Assembly (NCBI RefSeq): GCF_001426185.1
Contig: NZ_LMRP01000001.1
Coordinates: forward strand, 1,218,765 to 1,282,764
From: Rhodococcus sp. Leaf247
GTDB lineage: Bacteria > Actinomycetota > Actinomycetes > Mycobacteriales > Mycobacteriaceae
DNA length: 64,000 nucleotides
Reading direction: 5' to 3'
Notes under the pieces: model-generated
The model's database searches: none
What the model saw: the letters and a program-made list of their open reading frames with translations, nothing else
Told to the model about the DNA's origin: nothing
Made by a program: the position numbers and the translations under genes
Shown: positions 8,764-17,321 of the stretch, one piece after another
How the letters are laid out: the number at the start of each line of letters is the position of its first letter
How positions within the stretch are numbered: position 1 is the stretch's first letter

Positions 8764-8792
8764 CTACGAATGTAGAACTTCTACGAATGTAG
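8764..8792. promoter_or_regulatory. tandem palindromic operator between PhlG-like and TetR genes
   Basis: Two identical copies of CTACGAATGTAG (8764-8775 and 8781-8792), 17 bases apart centre to centre, lie in the 50-bp gap between divergent genes. Each has CTAC/GTAG arms around GAAT. The second copy touches the TetR start, so the TetR protein very likely represses both genes from here. Confidence 0.7.
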
Positions 8793-8802
8793 TGTGAACG
8801 GT

Positions 8803-9405
8803 ATGGAGACCGCAAGAGCCAAGGCCGCCTCTCGGCGACGACGCGACATCGCTGACGCCGTCATCGCCCTTCTCGCCGCGAAGGGTTCTCGCAGTGTCAC
8901 CCATCGAGCCGTGGACCAGCACCTCGACCTCGCCGAGGGTTCGACCAGCGCGTACTTCCGAACGCGGGTCAGTCTGCTGACGGCCGCCGCGCAGCGTCTG
9001 GCGCAGCGCGACCGGTCCGCAGTGGACGCGTTGACCGCCGATCTCGGTGAGAACGCACGTACGTCCACCTTCGCGGAGCTGCTGGCTGCGATCGTCGACG
9101 AGTGGACAACAGTGGACGCGGCACCTCGGCAGCTCGCGCGTCTCGAGCTGCAACTGGAGGCGCGCTCTCTCCCGGACCTTGCCGACGCCTTCGCCGAGCT
9201 GCGGGCGGCGTTCGTCGACTCGGCACGTCTGCTCATCGCGCTGCGGCAACCCGAGCTCGACGACCACTCGGCGACGGCATTGGCCGGCGTCATCGTCGCG
9301 ATGGTGGACGGGCTCGTCGTCGACCGCCTGCTTCATCCGGCCACGGCAGTGTCGACGCAGGCATTGCCGGCGGCGATCGCGAGCCTGGCGGCATCGAACT
9401 GGTGA
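8803..9405 (+). CDS. TetR-family repressor, divergent from PhlG-like gene
   Basis: A TetR-type regulator of about 200 residues. The N-terminal helix-turn-helix is standard (ARAKAASRRRRDIADAVIALLAAKGSRSVTHRAVDQHL, EGSTSAYFRTRVSLLTAAAQRL). The C-terminal ligand domain ends LAGVIVAMVDGLVVDRLLHP. GTG at 8794 is an alternative start; neither has a good ribosome site, and the operator lies right up to the start, so the message may be leaderless. Position and operators make it the local regulator of the PhlG-like gene and probably of itself. Confidence 0.88.
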   Translation: METARAKAASRRRRDIADAVIALLAAKGSRSVTHRAVDQHLDLAEGSTSAYFRTRVSLLTAAAQRLAQRDRSAVDALTADLGENARTSTFAELLAAIVDEWTTVDAAPRQLARLELQLEARSLPDLADAFAELRAAFVDSARLLIALRQPELDDHSATALAGVIVAMVDGLVVDRLLHPATAVSTQALPAAIASLAASNW

Positions 9406-9484
9406 CACCACCGGCCCACCGCGCGGCGGAGCACGCCTGTTGTAATGGTTGAACTGTACTGACGCATTGCATCAGGCTGCGGCC

Positions 9485-9661
9485 ATGAGCATCTCGCAGG
9501 AAAAGTGGTCCACGGTGTCGACGCACGAGAGCAGCGACGGAGTCGTGCACTACGAGCGAAACGAAAGTGGAGTATGGCGGGTGACGTTGGCCGCTCGCGC
9601 AGCCGATCGCGATGTGATCGGCGGCGTCACTCCCGAGTCGAGTCGATCCGTGATCGGCTAG
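9485..9661 (+). CDS. possible small protein
   Basis: A 58-residue frame (MSISQEKWSTVSTHESSDGVVHY...) with a hydrophilic, balanced composition unlike the arginine-rich shadow frames nearby. It ends 4 bases inside the convergent CGNR gene. There is no good ribosome site and no recognised family. It might be real but could be chance. Confidence 0.25.
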   Translation: MSISQEKWSTVSTHESSDGVVHYERNESGVWRVTLAARAADRDVIGGVTPESSRSVIG

Positions 9662-10179
9662 CGCTGGGACCGGTGACGTCGGACGGCGTCTCTGTTGCCG
9701 CACCGTGCGGTGCAGTAGCTGCGTCGACCGTTCCGACTGGTGTCGACGAAAGCCCGAACGCAACTCGCTCGCGCGCACACCCCCAGGCGATGGCCGTCCG
9801 CCTCCACCGTGAACAGCGCCAGACCGCCTGCGGTCACCGCCATCACTCGCCCGACCACATCGTCGTCGTCGGGCGTGAAGTGCAGATGCGGGCGCAGGCC
9901 GTCATGGGTCGTCAGGTGCACGTTGGCGACACCGTCGACGAGAAGAGCGTTGATCGTCTCGCACCGTGACGCTTCGTCCGCCGCGGCGAACACGGTCCGC
10001 ATCCGAGCCGACCATCGGCGCAGCGCCACGAAGGTCGACTTGCTGATCTCCACCCGGCGGATCGAGTGCTCGAGCAGCAGCGACTCGACATCGCTGCCCG
10101 TCGGCTCGTCGCCGCTATAGAGGTTGACCAGGCCAGCGGCCAGGAACGCGCCGGTCATGTTGTCATGGTCGAACTGCAC
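9658..10179 (-). CDS. CGNR zinc-finger family protein (ABATE domain), probable regulator
   Basis: A 173-residue protein of the CGNR family. The C-terminus holds the zinc finger: GVCARASCVRAFVDTSRNGRRSYCTARCGNRDAVRRHR, with cysteines in a CxxxxC...CxxxC arrangement and the CGNR signature. The N-terminal part (LAAGLVNLY...) is a short form of the ABATE domain. The start is GTG; an ATG seven codons in is possible. Such proteins are thought to bind DNA as stress or metabolite regulators. It is divergent from the frameshifted efflux gene and may regulate it. Confidence 0.85.
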   Translation of the reverse strand: MQFDHDNMTGAFLAAGLVNLYSGDEPTGSDVESLLLEHSIRRVEISKSTFVALRRWSARMRTVFAAADEASRCETINALLVDGVANVHLTTHDGLRPHLHFTPDDDDVVGRVMAVTAGGLALFTVEADGHRLGVCARASCVRAFVDTSRNGRRSYCTARCGNRDAVRRHRSQR

Positions 10180-10256
10180 ACGACAATTGCACCACGCGGT
10201 GGCGCCGCGAGGCGGGTGGCGCCGATCCGCGTGTTTGGGGACCCGCCCTCAGCCTG

Positions 10257-10266
10257 TTACTATACT
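10257..10266 (+). promoter_or_regulatory. likely -10 element TATACT for the DHA2 efflux gene
   Basis: TTACTATACTTTTTGTACGG is the only A/T-rich stretch in the CGNR-MFS gap. TATACT is close to the sigma-70 type -10 consensus and lies about 55 bases before the GTG start. Flanking GTTAC repeats on both sides could be regulator contacts. Confidence 0.4.
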
Positions 10267-10319
10267 TTTTGTACGGTTACGGAGCAGTGCTCGAGAACGT
10301 GAAATTCAGGGGTGCAGGT

Positions 10320-11844
10320 GTGAGCTCGACGCGGCGATGGGCAGTACTGGCGACGGTGGCGGCGGGTCTGCTGCTGATCACACTGGACAACTCGATCCTC
10401 TACACGGCGCTACCGACGCTCGTCGACGAGCTCGACGCGAGCTCATCGGAAAGCCTGTGGATCATCAACGCCTATCCGGTGGTCATGGCGGGTCTGCTCC
10501 TCGGAGCCGGGACGCTCGGGGACCGCGTCGGGCATCGCCGAATGTTCGTCATCGGGTTGTGCATCTTCGGCGCGGCCTCGCTGATGGCGGCGTTCTCACC
10601 GAGTCCGGTCCTGCTGATCGCCTCGCGTGCTGTACTCGCCGTGGGAGCTGCAGCGATGATGCCCGCCACGCTGGCGTTGATCCGCGTCACATTCGAGGAC
10701 GAACGCGAACGCAACATCGCCATCGGTGTTTGGGGAAGCATCGCGGTCATCGGAAGTGCCCTCGGACCCATCGTCAGCGGCCTCCTGCTCTCCCAGTTCT
10801 GGTGGGGGTCGGTGTTTCTGATCAATGTCCCGGTGGTCTGTGCTGCTCTGGTCGCCACCACGTTCCTCGCCCCCCGCAACGACGCGGACCCCTCCAAGCA
10901 GTGGGATCTCCTGTCCTCGTTCCTCGCGTTGGTTGGCACTGGCCGGTCTGGTCGTCGCCATCAAGGAGATCGTGAAAACCGACAACTCAGCGGCGACGGC
11001 GACATCGGCGGCGGCGATCGCCGCGGTCGGTGCAGCCCTGTTCGCCCGTCGCCAGGCACGGTTGCCCTATCCCCTGCTGGTCTTCGGCATCTTCCGCAAC
11101 GCAGCCTTTCTCTCCGGAGTGTTGGCGGCGGGTTTCGCGATGTTCACCATCGGCGGCGTTCAGCTCGTCACCACCCAACGGTTCCAGCTGGTCGCGCAGT
11201 ATTCCCCGCTCGACGCCGGGATCCTCGTGGCCGCCATCGCGTTGGGTTCGCTCCCCACGTCGATCCTCGGCGGCGCGGTCGTCCACCGAACAGGCCTGCT
11301 GCCGCTGATCAGCGGCGGTCTCGCTGTGAGTTCCGTCGGAGTGCTGACGGCAGTGCTGACCTTCGACGGCTCGGTCGTCGCGTTCGCGGCCGCGTTGGTC
11401 GTCACCGGTATGGGCCTGGGTGCTGCGATGGCAGTCGCCTCGTCGGCCATCATCGGCAACGTTCCGGTCAGCCGCGCAGGGATGGCCTCCTCCGTCGAGG
11501 AAGTGTCCTACGAGTTCGGGAACCTGACCGCCGTCGCACTCCTGGGATCACTGGCCTCGGCAGTGTTCACCTCGACCGTCGTGCTCCCGGACGGCGCCGA
11601 CCCCGAAGCGCGGGAGAGCATCGACGGCGCACTCGCAGTAGCCGAACAGAACCGCGATATCGGCGAGGAACTGGCCCGCGCCGCCGGTCAGGCCTACGAC
11701 ACCGCGTACTCCACGGTCATGATGGTCGTCGTGATCGTTCTCGCCGCCGCGGCGGTCGGCACCGGCGTGCTGCTGCGTCGACACGGACCGGGGTCTGACG
11801 TCGTCGCCGCCGACAGCGAAGGGGCTGGCCATGCGACCCAGTAA
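10320..11844 (+). pseudogene. DHA2-family (EmrB/QacA-like) drug efflux MFS transporter, frameshifted
   Basis: Together two frames encode one 14-helix proton-drug antiporter of about 508 residues. Frame 1 supplies LDNSILYTALPTLVDEL (motif D1), LGDRVGHRRMFVIG (motif A) and ALGPIVSGLLL (motif C). At about 10932-10936 homology moves to the other frame, which continues with LAGLVVAIKEIVK and the remaining helices up to 11844. Removing one G from CGCGTTGGTTGGC restores a smooth LALLALAGLVV, so a 1-base insertion is the simplest explanation. This could be a true inactivation or a sequencing error. AGGGG lies before the GTG at 10320. The TetR gene overlaps its 3' end by 14 bases and is its probable regulator. 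Confidence 0.75.
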
Positions 11845-12370
11845 GAAGACGAGCATTCTCGACGCAGCCGCGCGAGTCGTGGAGAAGGACGGTATCGCGG
11901 CCGTCACCTACGACAGCGTCGCCGCGGAGTCCGGTATCACCAAAGGTGGACTGGTGTATCACTTCCCGTCCAGGGAATCGCTGATCACCGCTCTGCACCA
12001 CCACCTCGCCGACGCCTGGGAAGCAGGAATGGCCGCCGCGGCCGGTCGAACACCCGATCAGGCCACCGACACCGAGCGGCTACGCGGATACGTCCGCGCC
12101 GCGGTGACGAGCGCGACCCGCGCCGAGATCCTCTTCCTGCTCGAAGGTGCCACCACCACCGAGCACGCCGCCCCGTGGAACACCGTCCTGCAGCGCTGGG
12201 TTCCGCACGCCCCTGGCCCTGAGGCGGACGCTGGCGACGTCGATCGGTTCATCGCTCGCCTGGCTGCCGACGGACTGTGGATGTACGAGTCCCTGTCGTC
12301 GGACACTCTCGACCCCGAGGTCCGCCAGAAGATCGCCGACGCGATCTCCGAACGCATCATCGACCGCTGA
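11831..12370 (+). CDS. TetR-family regulator of the upstream efflux pump
   Basis: A 179-residue TetR protein. The DNA-binding region reads KTSILDAAARVVEKDGIAAV, TYDSVAAESGITKGGLVYHFPSRESLITALHHHL, a very typical HTH. The C-terminal half (about residues 70-175) resembles TetR_C_6 domains linked to efflux regulation. Its start lies inside the 3' end of the efflux gene, so they are co-transcribed. If the pump is truly frameshifted, this regulator may have lost its main target, or it may act on the second pump just downstream. Confidence 0.9.
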   Translation: MRPSKKTSILDAAARVVEKDGIAAVTYDSVAAESGITKGGLVYHFPSRESLITALHHHLADAWEAGMAAAAGRTPDQATDTERLRGYVRAAVTSATRAEILFLLEGATTTEHAAPWNTVLQRWVPHAPGPEADAGDVDRFIARLAADGLWMYESLSSDTLDPEVRQKIADAISERIIDR

Positions 12371-12678
12371 GCCCCACGATGCCTGAAGACCCGGAACGCG
12401 GCCTACCGGTGTCCGCAGAGCTGCTCGTCGTATGACATGTATCGCGCCGGCAACCCTCGACACCATCGTGAGGCTGTGTGCAACGAAAGGTAACGCCGCG
12501 GCCGGCATGACTTCACCAGCACTTATTCTGGTAAGGGCATAGTCCAGAACTGTTGTCAAGCAACATAATTCGACTTCGCTCACGTTCACTCGGCTTGAAC
12601 CGGCCCCTCATACGAGGCTAGTTTCGACGTTCAGAACAACTCGTTCACTTTCACAGACAACACCATTGGGGGTGACGC
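12371..12678. other. intergenic region upstream of second efflux gene
   Basis: No gene is seen. It contains small imperfect inverted repeats (CCAGCACTTATTCTGG at about 12517-12532 and GTTGTCAAGCAAC at about 12551-12563) that may belong to the promoter and operator of the next gene. Confidence 0.35.
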
Positions 12679-14274
12679 GTGACAAACGCGTCCGCACAGA
12701 CTTCGGCCGGTTCCACATCGGCCTCCGATCCCAACTACGAGCGACGATGGCTGGTCCTGGTCATCGTCGCCGTGACCCAGCTGATGATCGTCTTGGACGC
12801 GACCATCGTGAACATCGCCCTCCCGCAGGCACAGGCGGATCTCGCCATCACCGACGGAAACCGGACCTGGGTGGTCACCGCATACGCCCTCGCGTTCGGC
12901 GCACTTCTACTTCTCGGCGGCCGCATCTCCGACTACTGGGGCCGCCGCAGGTCGTTCGTGGTGGGGATGTCCGGATTCGCAGTCGCCTCGGCCGTCGGCG
13001 GACTCGCACAGGAATCCTGGCAACTCTTCGTCGCCCGAGCAGGACAGGGCATATTCGCAGCACTGTTGGCCCCCGCCGCGTTGGCGATCCTGACCGTCAC
13101 CTTCACCGACCCCAAGGAGCGAGCCAAAGCCTTCGGCGTCTTCGGCGCCATCGCCGGCGGCGGCGCGGCCGTCGGTCTACTGCTCGGAGGAGTTCTGACC
13201 GAGTACCTCAGTTGGCGCTGGTGCCTACTGGTCAACGTTCCCGTCGCCGTCATCGCGGTCGTCGCGGCAATCGTGGTGGTGAAAGAGAGCAAGGCCGACG
13301 GTGACACCCGCTACGACCTTCCCGGCGCCGTCCTCGTCGCACTGGGTCTCGGGTCGCTGGTGTACGGGTTCACCCGAGCGGAGCACGGCTGGGGTTCTGT
13401 GTCCGCGGTGTCGTTCATCGCGATCGGCCTGGCGCTTGTGGTGGCGTTCGGATACGTCGAAGCGCGCTCCGACAATCCCCTGCTGCCGCTCAGCGTGCTG
13501 TTCCACCGGGACCGCGGGCCTGCGTTCTTCGCATCGATGATGGTCGGAGCAATCCTGGTCGGTGCCACCCTGTTCCTGACGTTCTACTTCCAAATCGTGC
13601 TGCAGTACAGCCCGATCATGGCGGGACTTGCGTCCATGCCGATCACCGCAGGAATATTCGTGACCGCGGGAATCGCATCGGCCCTCCTGCCTCGCTTCGG
13701 CCCTAAACCGCTCATGTCGGTCGGTCCGGTGATCGCCGCAGTCGGCTTGCTGCTGTTGACGCGCATCGGCGTCGACTCCTCTTACTGGGCTTCGGTGTTC
13801 CCCGCTTTGATCCTGGTCGGACTCGGACTCGGACTGCTTATCATCCCCCAGCAGAACGTCGCGCTCATCGGCGTCGCCGACCACGATGCAGGCGCAGCGA
13901 GCGCACTGGTCAACGCGACGATGCAGGTAGGCGGCGCGCTCGGAGCGGCGATCTTCACCTCCGTCTACACCTCCGGGAAACAGACCTTCCTCACCGACAA
14001 TCCAGCCCCCACCCCACCGGCGACCATGCCAAGCCCCGCGGCGTCGATGAAGCAGGTCCCCTCCGACCAGGAACTCGCTGCCATGCCCGAGTCGATGCGC
14101 GACTTCGTCCTTGCGAGCGTTGACCGGATCTTCCAGGCGGAAGTAAACGCTTACCACACCGTGTTCGCCATCGCCGCGGTGTTCATCGCCCTCATCTCCC
14201 CGGTCGTCGTTCTGGTCGTCCGAGCCAAAAAGGACGACCTCCCGGCCGGAGACGTCGTCGTCCACGCTGGCTGA
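12679..14274 (+). CDS. DHA2-family MFS drug efflux transporter, 14 TM
   Basis: A 531-residue inner-membrane proton-drug antiporter. It has motif D1 LDATIVNIALPQAQADL (about residues 39-55), WVVTAYALAFGALLLLGGRISDYWGRRRSF covering motif A, and AIAGGGAAVGLLLGGVLTEYLSWRWCLLVNVPV covering motif C. Fourteen hydrophobic segments are visible, with a proline/alanine-rich loop (PAPTPPATMPSPAAS) near the end, as in EmrB, QacA and LfrA. The GTG start follows GGGGGTGACGC. A NmrA-like gene follows 58 bases after the stop and could share its transcript. Confidence 0.92.
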   Translation: MTNASAQTSAGSTSASDPNYERRWLVLVIVAVTQLMIVLDATIVNIALPQAQADLAITDGNRTWVVTAYALAFGALLLLGGRISDYWGRRRSFVVGMSGFAVASAVGGLAQESWQLFVARAGQGIFAALLAPAALAILTVTFTDPKERAKAFGVFGAIAGGGAAVGLLLGGVLTEYLSWRWCLLVNVPVAVIAVVAAIVVVKESKADGDTRYDLPGAVLVALGLGSLVYGFTRAEHGWGSVSAVSFIAIGLALVVAFGYVEARSDNPLLPLSVLFHRDRGPAFFASMMVGAILVGATLFLTFYFQIVLQYSPIMAGLASMPITAGIFVTAGIASALLPRFGPKPLMSVGPVIAAVGLLLLTRIGVDSSYWASVFPALILVGLGLGLLIIPQQNVALIGVADHDAGAASALVNATMQVGGALGAAIFTSVYTSGKQTFLTDNPAPTPPATMPSPAASMKQVPSDQELAAMPESMRDFVLASVDRIFQAEVNAYHTVFAIAAVFIALISPVVVLVVRAKKDDLPAGDVVVHAG

Positions 14275-14332
14275 TCCACCACGGGGTAGCTCCCCGCCCA
14301 GCTTCATGCACACAAAGAGAGAAGAGACGCAC

Positions 14333-15163
14333 ATGGCAAACACGACAGTGTTGGTGACAGGTTCGACGGGAAAGACCGGCCGGCGCGTCAGTGAGCGTCT
14401 ACGACAACGTGGGCACGACGTACGCGAGGCGTCCCGATCCTCCAGACCGTCGTTCGACTGGCAGGACCACAATACCTGGCCGCCCGCACTCCACGGCGTG
14501 GACGCCGTCTACGTCGTCATCCCCGACCTCGGTGACCCGGCAGCGGTCGAGACCACCCGCTCCTTCGCCGCCCACGCCGCCGCAGCCGGGGTCCGCAAAG
14601 CGGTGATGGTGTCGGTGCCGATAGCCGGAACCGACGACTCCGCAGCAATCACCGACACCGAGAAGGCCTTCACCGCCGCCGGACTCGCACTCACCGCGTT
14701 GCGACTGCGGTGGTTCAACCAGAACTTCAGCGAGGACTTTCTTCTCGACTCAGTGACCGTCGGCGACATTCGCGTACCCGCCGGCGACGGGCGCGAAGCA
14801 TTCGTCGACGCCGACGACATCGCCGACGTCGCAGTCCAGTGCCTGCTCGACGACGTCCACGACGGAAGGTATTACGAACTCACCGGACCAGATGCGTTGT
14901 CGTTCAAAGAAGTCGCGGCAATTCTCACCGAGATCACCGGACGCACCATCACCTACAGCCCGCTCAGCGCCGCCCAGTTCATCTCCGAGCAAGAGGCGTC
15001 CGGGGCGCCCACAGATTGGGCGCACGCCCTCACCGGTCTGTACTCCAAGATCGCTGACGGGTCACTCGACTCCACATCCACCGACATCGAGGCGGTACTG
15101 GGAAGACCCGCGCGTAGCTTCCGCAGCTACGCAACCGCCACTGCACAGGCATGGACGAGCTAG
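14333..15163 (+). CDS. NmrA-like NAD(P)-binding protein (quinone reductase type)
   Basis: A 276-residue atypical SDR of the NmrA/QOR2 group. The N-terminal nucleotide-binding loop is VTGSTGKTGRRVSERL, followed by ALHGVDAVYVVIPD and KAVMVSVP. The C-terminus has the family's FVDADDIADVAVQCL and ELTGPDALSFKEVAAILTEITGR. Members act as NADPH-linked quinone or azo reductases, or as redox sensors. The ATG at 14333 is preceded by AGAGAAGAGACGC. The stop codon overlaps the end of the IS481-like transposase gene, so the extreme C-terminus may have been altered by the insertion. Confidence 0.85.
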   Translation: MANTTVLVTGSTGKTGRRVSERLRQRGHDVREASRSSRPSFDWQDHNTWPPALHGVDAVYVVIPDLGDPAAVETTRSFAAHAAAAGVRKAVMVSVPIAGTDDSAAITDTEKAFTAAGLALTALRLRWFNQNFSEDFLLDSVTVGDIRVPAGDGREAFVDADDIADVAVQCLLDDVHDGRYYELTGPDALSFKEVAAILTEITGRTITYSPLSAAQFISEQEASGAPTDWAHALTGLYSKIADGSLDSTSTDIEAVLGRPARSFRSYATATAQAWTS

Positions 15164-16142
15164 CTGTTCTTCGCGGGGAGGTTGTGGACGGTGAGTCGCT
15201 CGATGGGTGACTTTCCGTCGATGCCTGTGTGGGGTCGGTGGTGATTGTAGTGATGGACCCAATCCTGGTAGGTCGCTGCGCGGGCTTCGTCGGAGAGGTA
15301 GGTGTGGGCGTAGGCCCATTCCTGGTTCAGGGTGCGGTTGAACCGTTCGACTTTGCCGTTGGTCTGCGGTCGGTAGGGGCGGGTCCGCTTGTGCACCACA
15401 GTTCCGAGCGCTTCGGCGAACAGTGCTGGGCGGTAACAGGATCCGTTGTCGGTGAGCACTATGGCGATGGTGACGCCATGCGCTGCGAAGTACGCGACGG
15501 CGCGCCGGTAGAACCCGGCGGCGGTCTCCTTGCGTTCGTCACCGAGGATCTCGGAGTAGGCGAGCCGGGAGTGGTCGTCGACGGCGTGGTGGACGTACGC
15601 GTATGCGAGACCCTGTTTCTTGTTGTGCCGGTTTCCGATCGTGCGGCCGAACTTGCGGTGCCCGCCGCCGTCGGGAATCCGGCCGGGTTTCTTGATGTCG
15701 ACGTGCACCAGATCGCCGGGGGTGGGGTGTTCGTAGCGTTGCGCCCGCGGTCGGCGGACGGGTAGTCCGGTGTTCTGGTCCAGGTGGGACAACAAGGGCA
15801 TCGCGTATCGGCGCAGTACTGCTTCGACGGTCGAGCGGGCCAGGTGCAGGTGGTAGGCGATACGGTGCGGTCCCCACCGGTTGGTGAAGCGCAGCGCCAC
15901 GATTCTGTGTTCGGTGCGTCTCGGTGTGCGCGCGGGGCTGCGGCGGGGCCGGCCGGACCGGCCGACCGGTCGATCATCGCCGGCGCCCCGCCGGCCCGGT
16001 ACCGGTCGGCCCACTTCGATGCGGTGGCGGGTGAACACTGGAATCGTTCGGCGGCGCGGCGGACTGTCCAGCCGGCGTCGACGATGGTGCGCGCCAGGTC
16101 CAACCGTCCCCGCGGCGTGAGGTAGGCGTTAGCGTGTGTCAT
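15160..16142 (-). pseudogene. IS481-family transposase, frameshifted
   Basis: The N-terminal part (ATG at 16142) reads as an IS481 leader: LTPRGRLDLARTIVDAGWTV, RRAAERFQCSPATASKWADRY and the helix-turn-helix ending AMIDRS. Near 15955-15980 the frame shifts. The second frame then gives RTPRRTEHRIVALRFTNRWG, the integrase core (PGDLVHVDIKK, YVHHAVDDHSRLAYSEIL, VLTDNGSCYR, RPYRPQTNGKVERFNRTLNQEW) and a normal IS481 end, YNHHRPHTGIDGKSPIERL. The DDE residues appear present (D in HVDIKK, D in LTDNGS, E in KVERFN). IS481 transposases are normally one frame of about 320-340 residues, so the shift probably inactivates it. Confidence 0.85.
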
Positions 16143-16200
16143 GAGGGCCTCTGGTGGTCGGGGTGTGTGTGGTAACCACACCGATACCGGAGGCCCTCCC
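15160..16200 (-). mobile_element. IS481-family insertion sequence, probably inactive
   Basis: The element consists of the frameshifted DDE transposase gene plus about 60 bases upstream. The upstream end holds a long imperfect palindrome (about 16145-16196: GGCCTCTGGT ... ACCGGAGGCC) with a central TGTGGTAACCACA, probably the terminal or regulatory region. The other end coincides with the stop codon of the NmrA-like gene. I could not identify matching terminal inverted repeats or a target duplication by eye, so the limits are approximate. Confidence 0.65.
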
Positions 16201-16721
16201 TCATCGACTCACGCCACGCCGTTCACAACCTCAGCAAGAACTACAGCTAGTCACCTCGACGGGACCTGCCCAGCGATGTCATCAGAGCGTGCGTATCGTC
16301 GGCGTGCCGACACGCCGTGGCCCCAGCCGTATGCTCGTCACGGACACCGACGCCGGTGTCGCGTGGGTCGTAGGTCACCAACGGTCGATCGGTGATGTGC
16401 GCGGCACGTGGTGATATCGCGCATCAATCGGTGATCCGATGAGCGTCGGGTTGCACCCGAGTTCAGTTTTCGTGGACGTCGTTGGAAATGGTGGCGCCGG
16501 GAACAGCGAGCGTGTGTAGTCATGCGTGTCGAGTCGACTAATGTCCACTGTCGAATCCCTCGCCGGGACTGAGTGGAACCTCCGCGTCGCCGCTTCGTTC
16601 AATGGCTCGGAAAACGTGTTGGAGAGTGATCGCACGAGTTCCCGGGCGTCGCGATGTGGCCAACGGCTGCCATCTTGCTGGTCGAACGCCGAGGCGCAGC
16701 GGTCAGTCCACTCGGGTCCGT
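16201..16721. other. intergenic, no gene recognised
   Basis: About 520 bases between the IS element and repeat copy 2. Short frames exist on both strands but resemble nothing I know. No RNA gene is seen. Confidence 0.5.
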
Positions 16722-17190
16722 CCCACGTCCACGCCACCCGTGACAGAACGCGAAGCGAGTTGAATCCCCCCGCAGAGGTCCATGGACTGTCGCGGACTTT
16801 TCTCATCCGAAGCCCACCCACGTCCCCCGTCCACCCAAGTCCATCCAACGAGTTACGGATGAGTTGTGACAACTCGTGACATCGAGCCGAGTTTCGCAGG
16901 TGACAGGACACCCCTGGACCGTGGCGGACCTGCACGGACGTATCGCTGAAGTGGTGAAACGAATGGTCAGAACGAGCTATCTCGAAGCATTTCTGCTGGT
17001 TCAATCCCGAAAGGAGGCTCTCGATATGCCCCTGAACCGAAGACCGCTCGCTTACAAGGCTTCGACGACCCGATCAGGTGGATTCACCTGGACTCCTTAA
17101 AACCGGCCTGAGCTGCACATTCGTCCACCACCGTCCGTGTCGGCCCACCTCCGTCCGTCCCGACTTGTGACACTCTCGTGACACCGAGAG
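16722..17190 (+). repeat. long interspersed repeat, copy 2, with inverted core
   Basis: It has the same landmarks and order as copy 1, including GAGTTGTGACAACTC (16862-16876), CAGGTGACAGGACACCCCTG, TTCGACGACCCGATCAGG and the TCCGTCC-rich tail ending CTCGTGACACCGAGA. Unlike the other copies, the 41 bases 16998-17038, bounded by GGTTCA and TGAACC, are inverted. As a result the tRNA-like T arm now reads on the plus strand (GGTTCAATCCCGAAAGGAGG), while the anticodon-side half still reads on the minus strand. Confidence 0.85.
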
Positions 17191-17321
17191 CATGCCCGTT
17201 CACGAAGCCCTGGTCCGTATTGCGTTGCATCGCATGGTGATTCCCGATGGGAAAGATCGCGAGGTCAGGCATCGCACACACAGAGCAGAGTCGACTGACT
17301 GGAGTTCACGCGATCGGTCGA

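Noticed and set aside
12666-13304. Arginine-rich plus-strand frame over the second MFS gene
   Set aside because: Out-of-frame shadow of the DHA2 transporter; repeated RRR/RRH content typical of high-GC shadows.
15229-15765. Plus-strand 178-residue frame over the transposase
   Set aside because: Antisense to the DDE domain; no homology.
16145-16196. Palindrome beside the transposase start as a complete terminal inverted repeat
   Set aside because: No matching copy could be found at the other end near 15160, so it is not shown to be the IS terminus; it may be a regulatory site.
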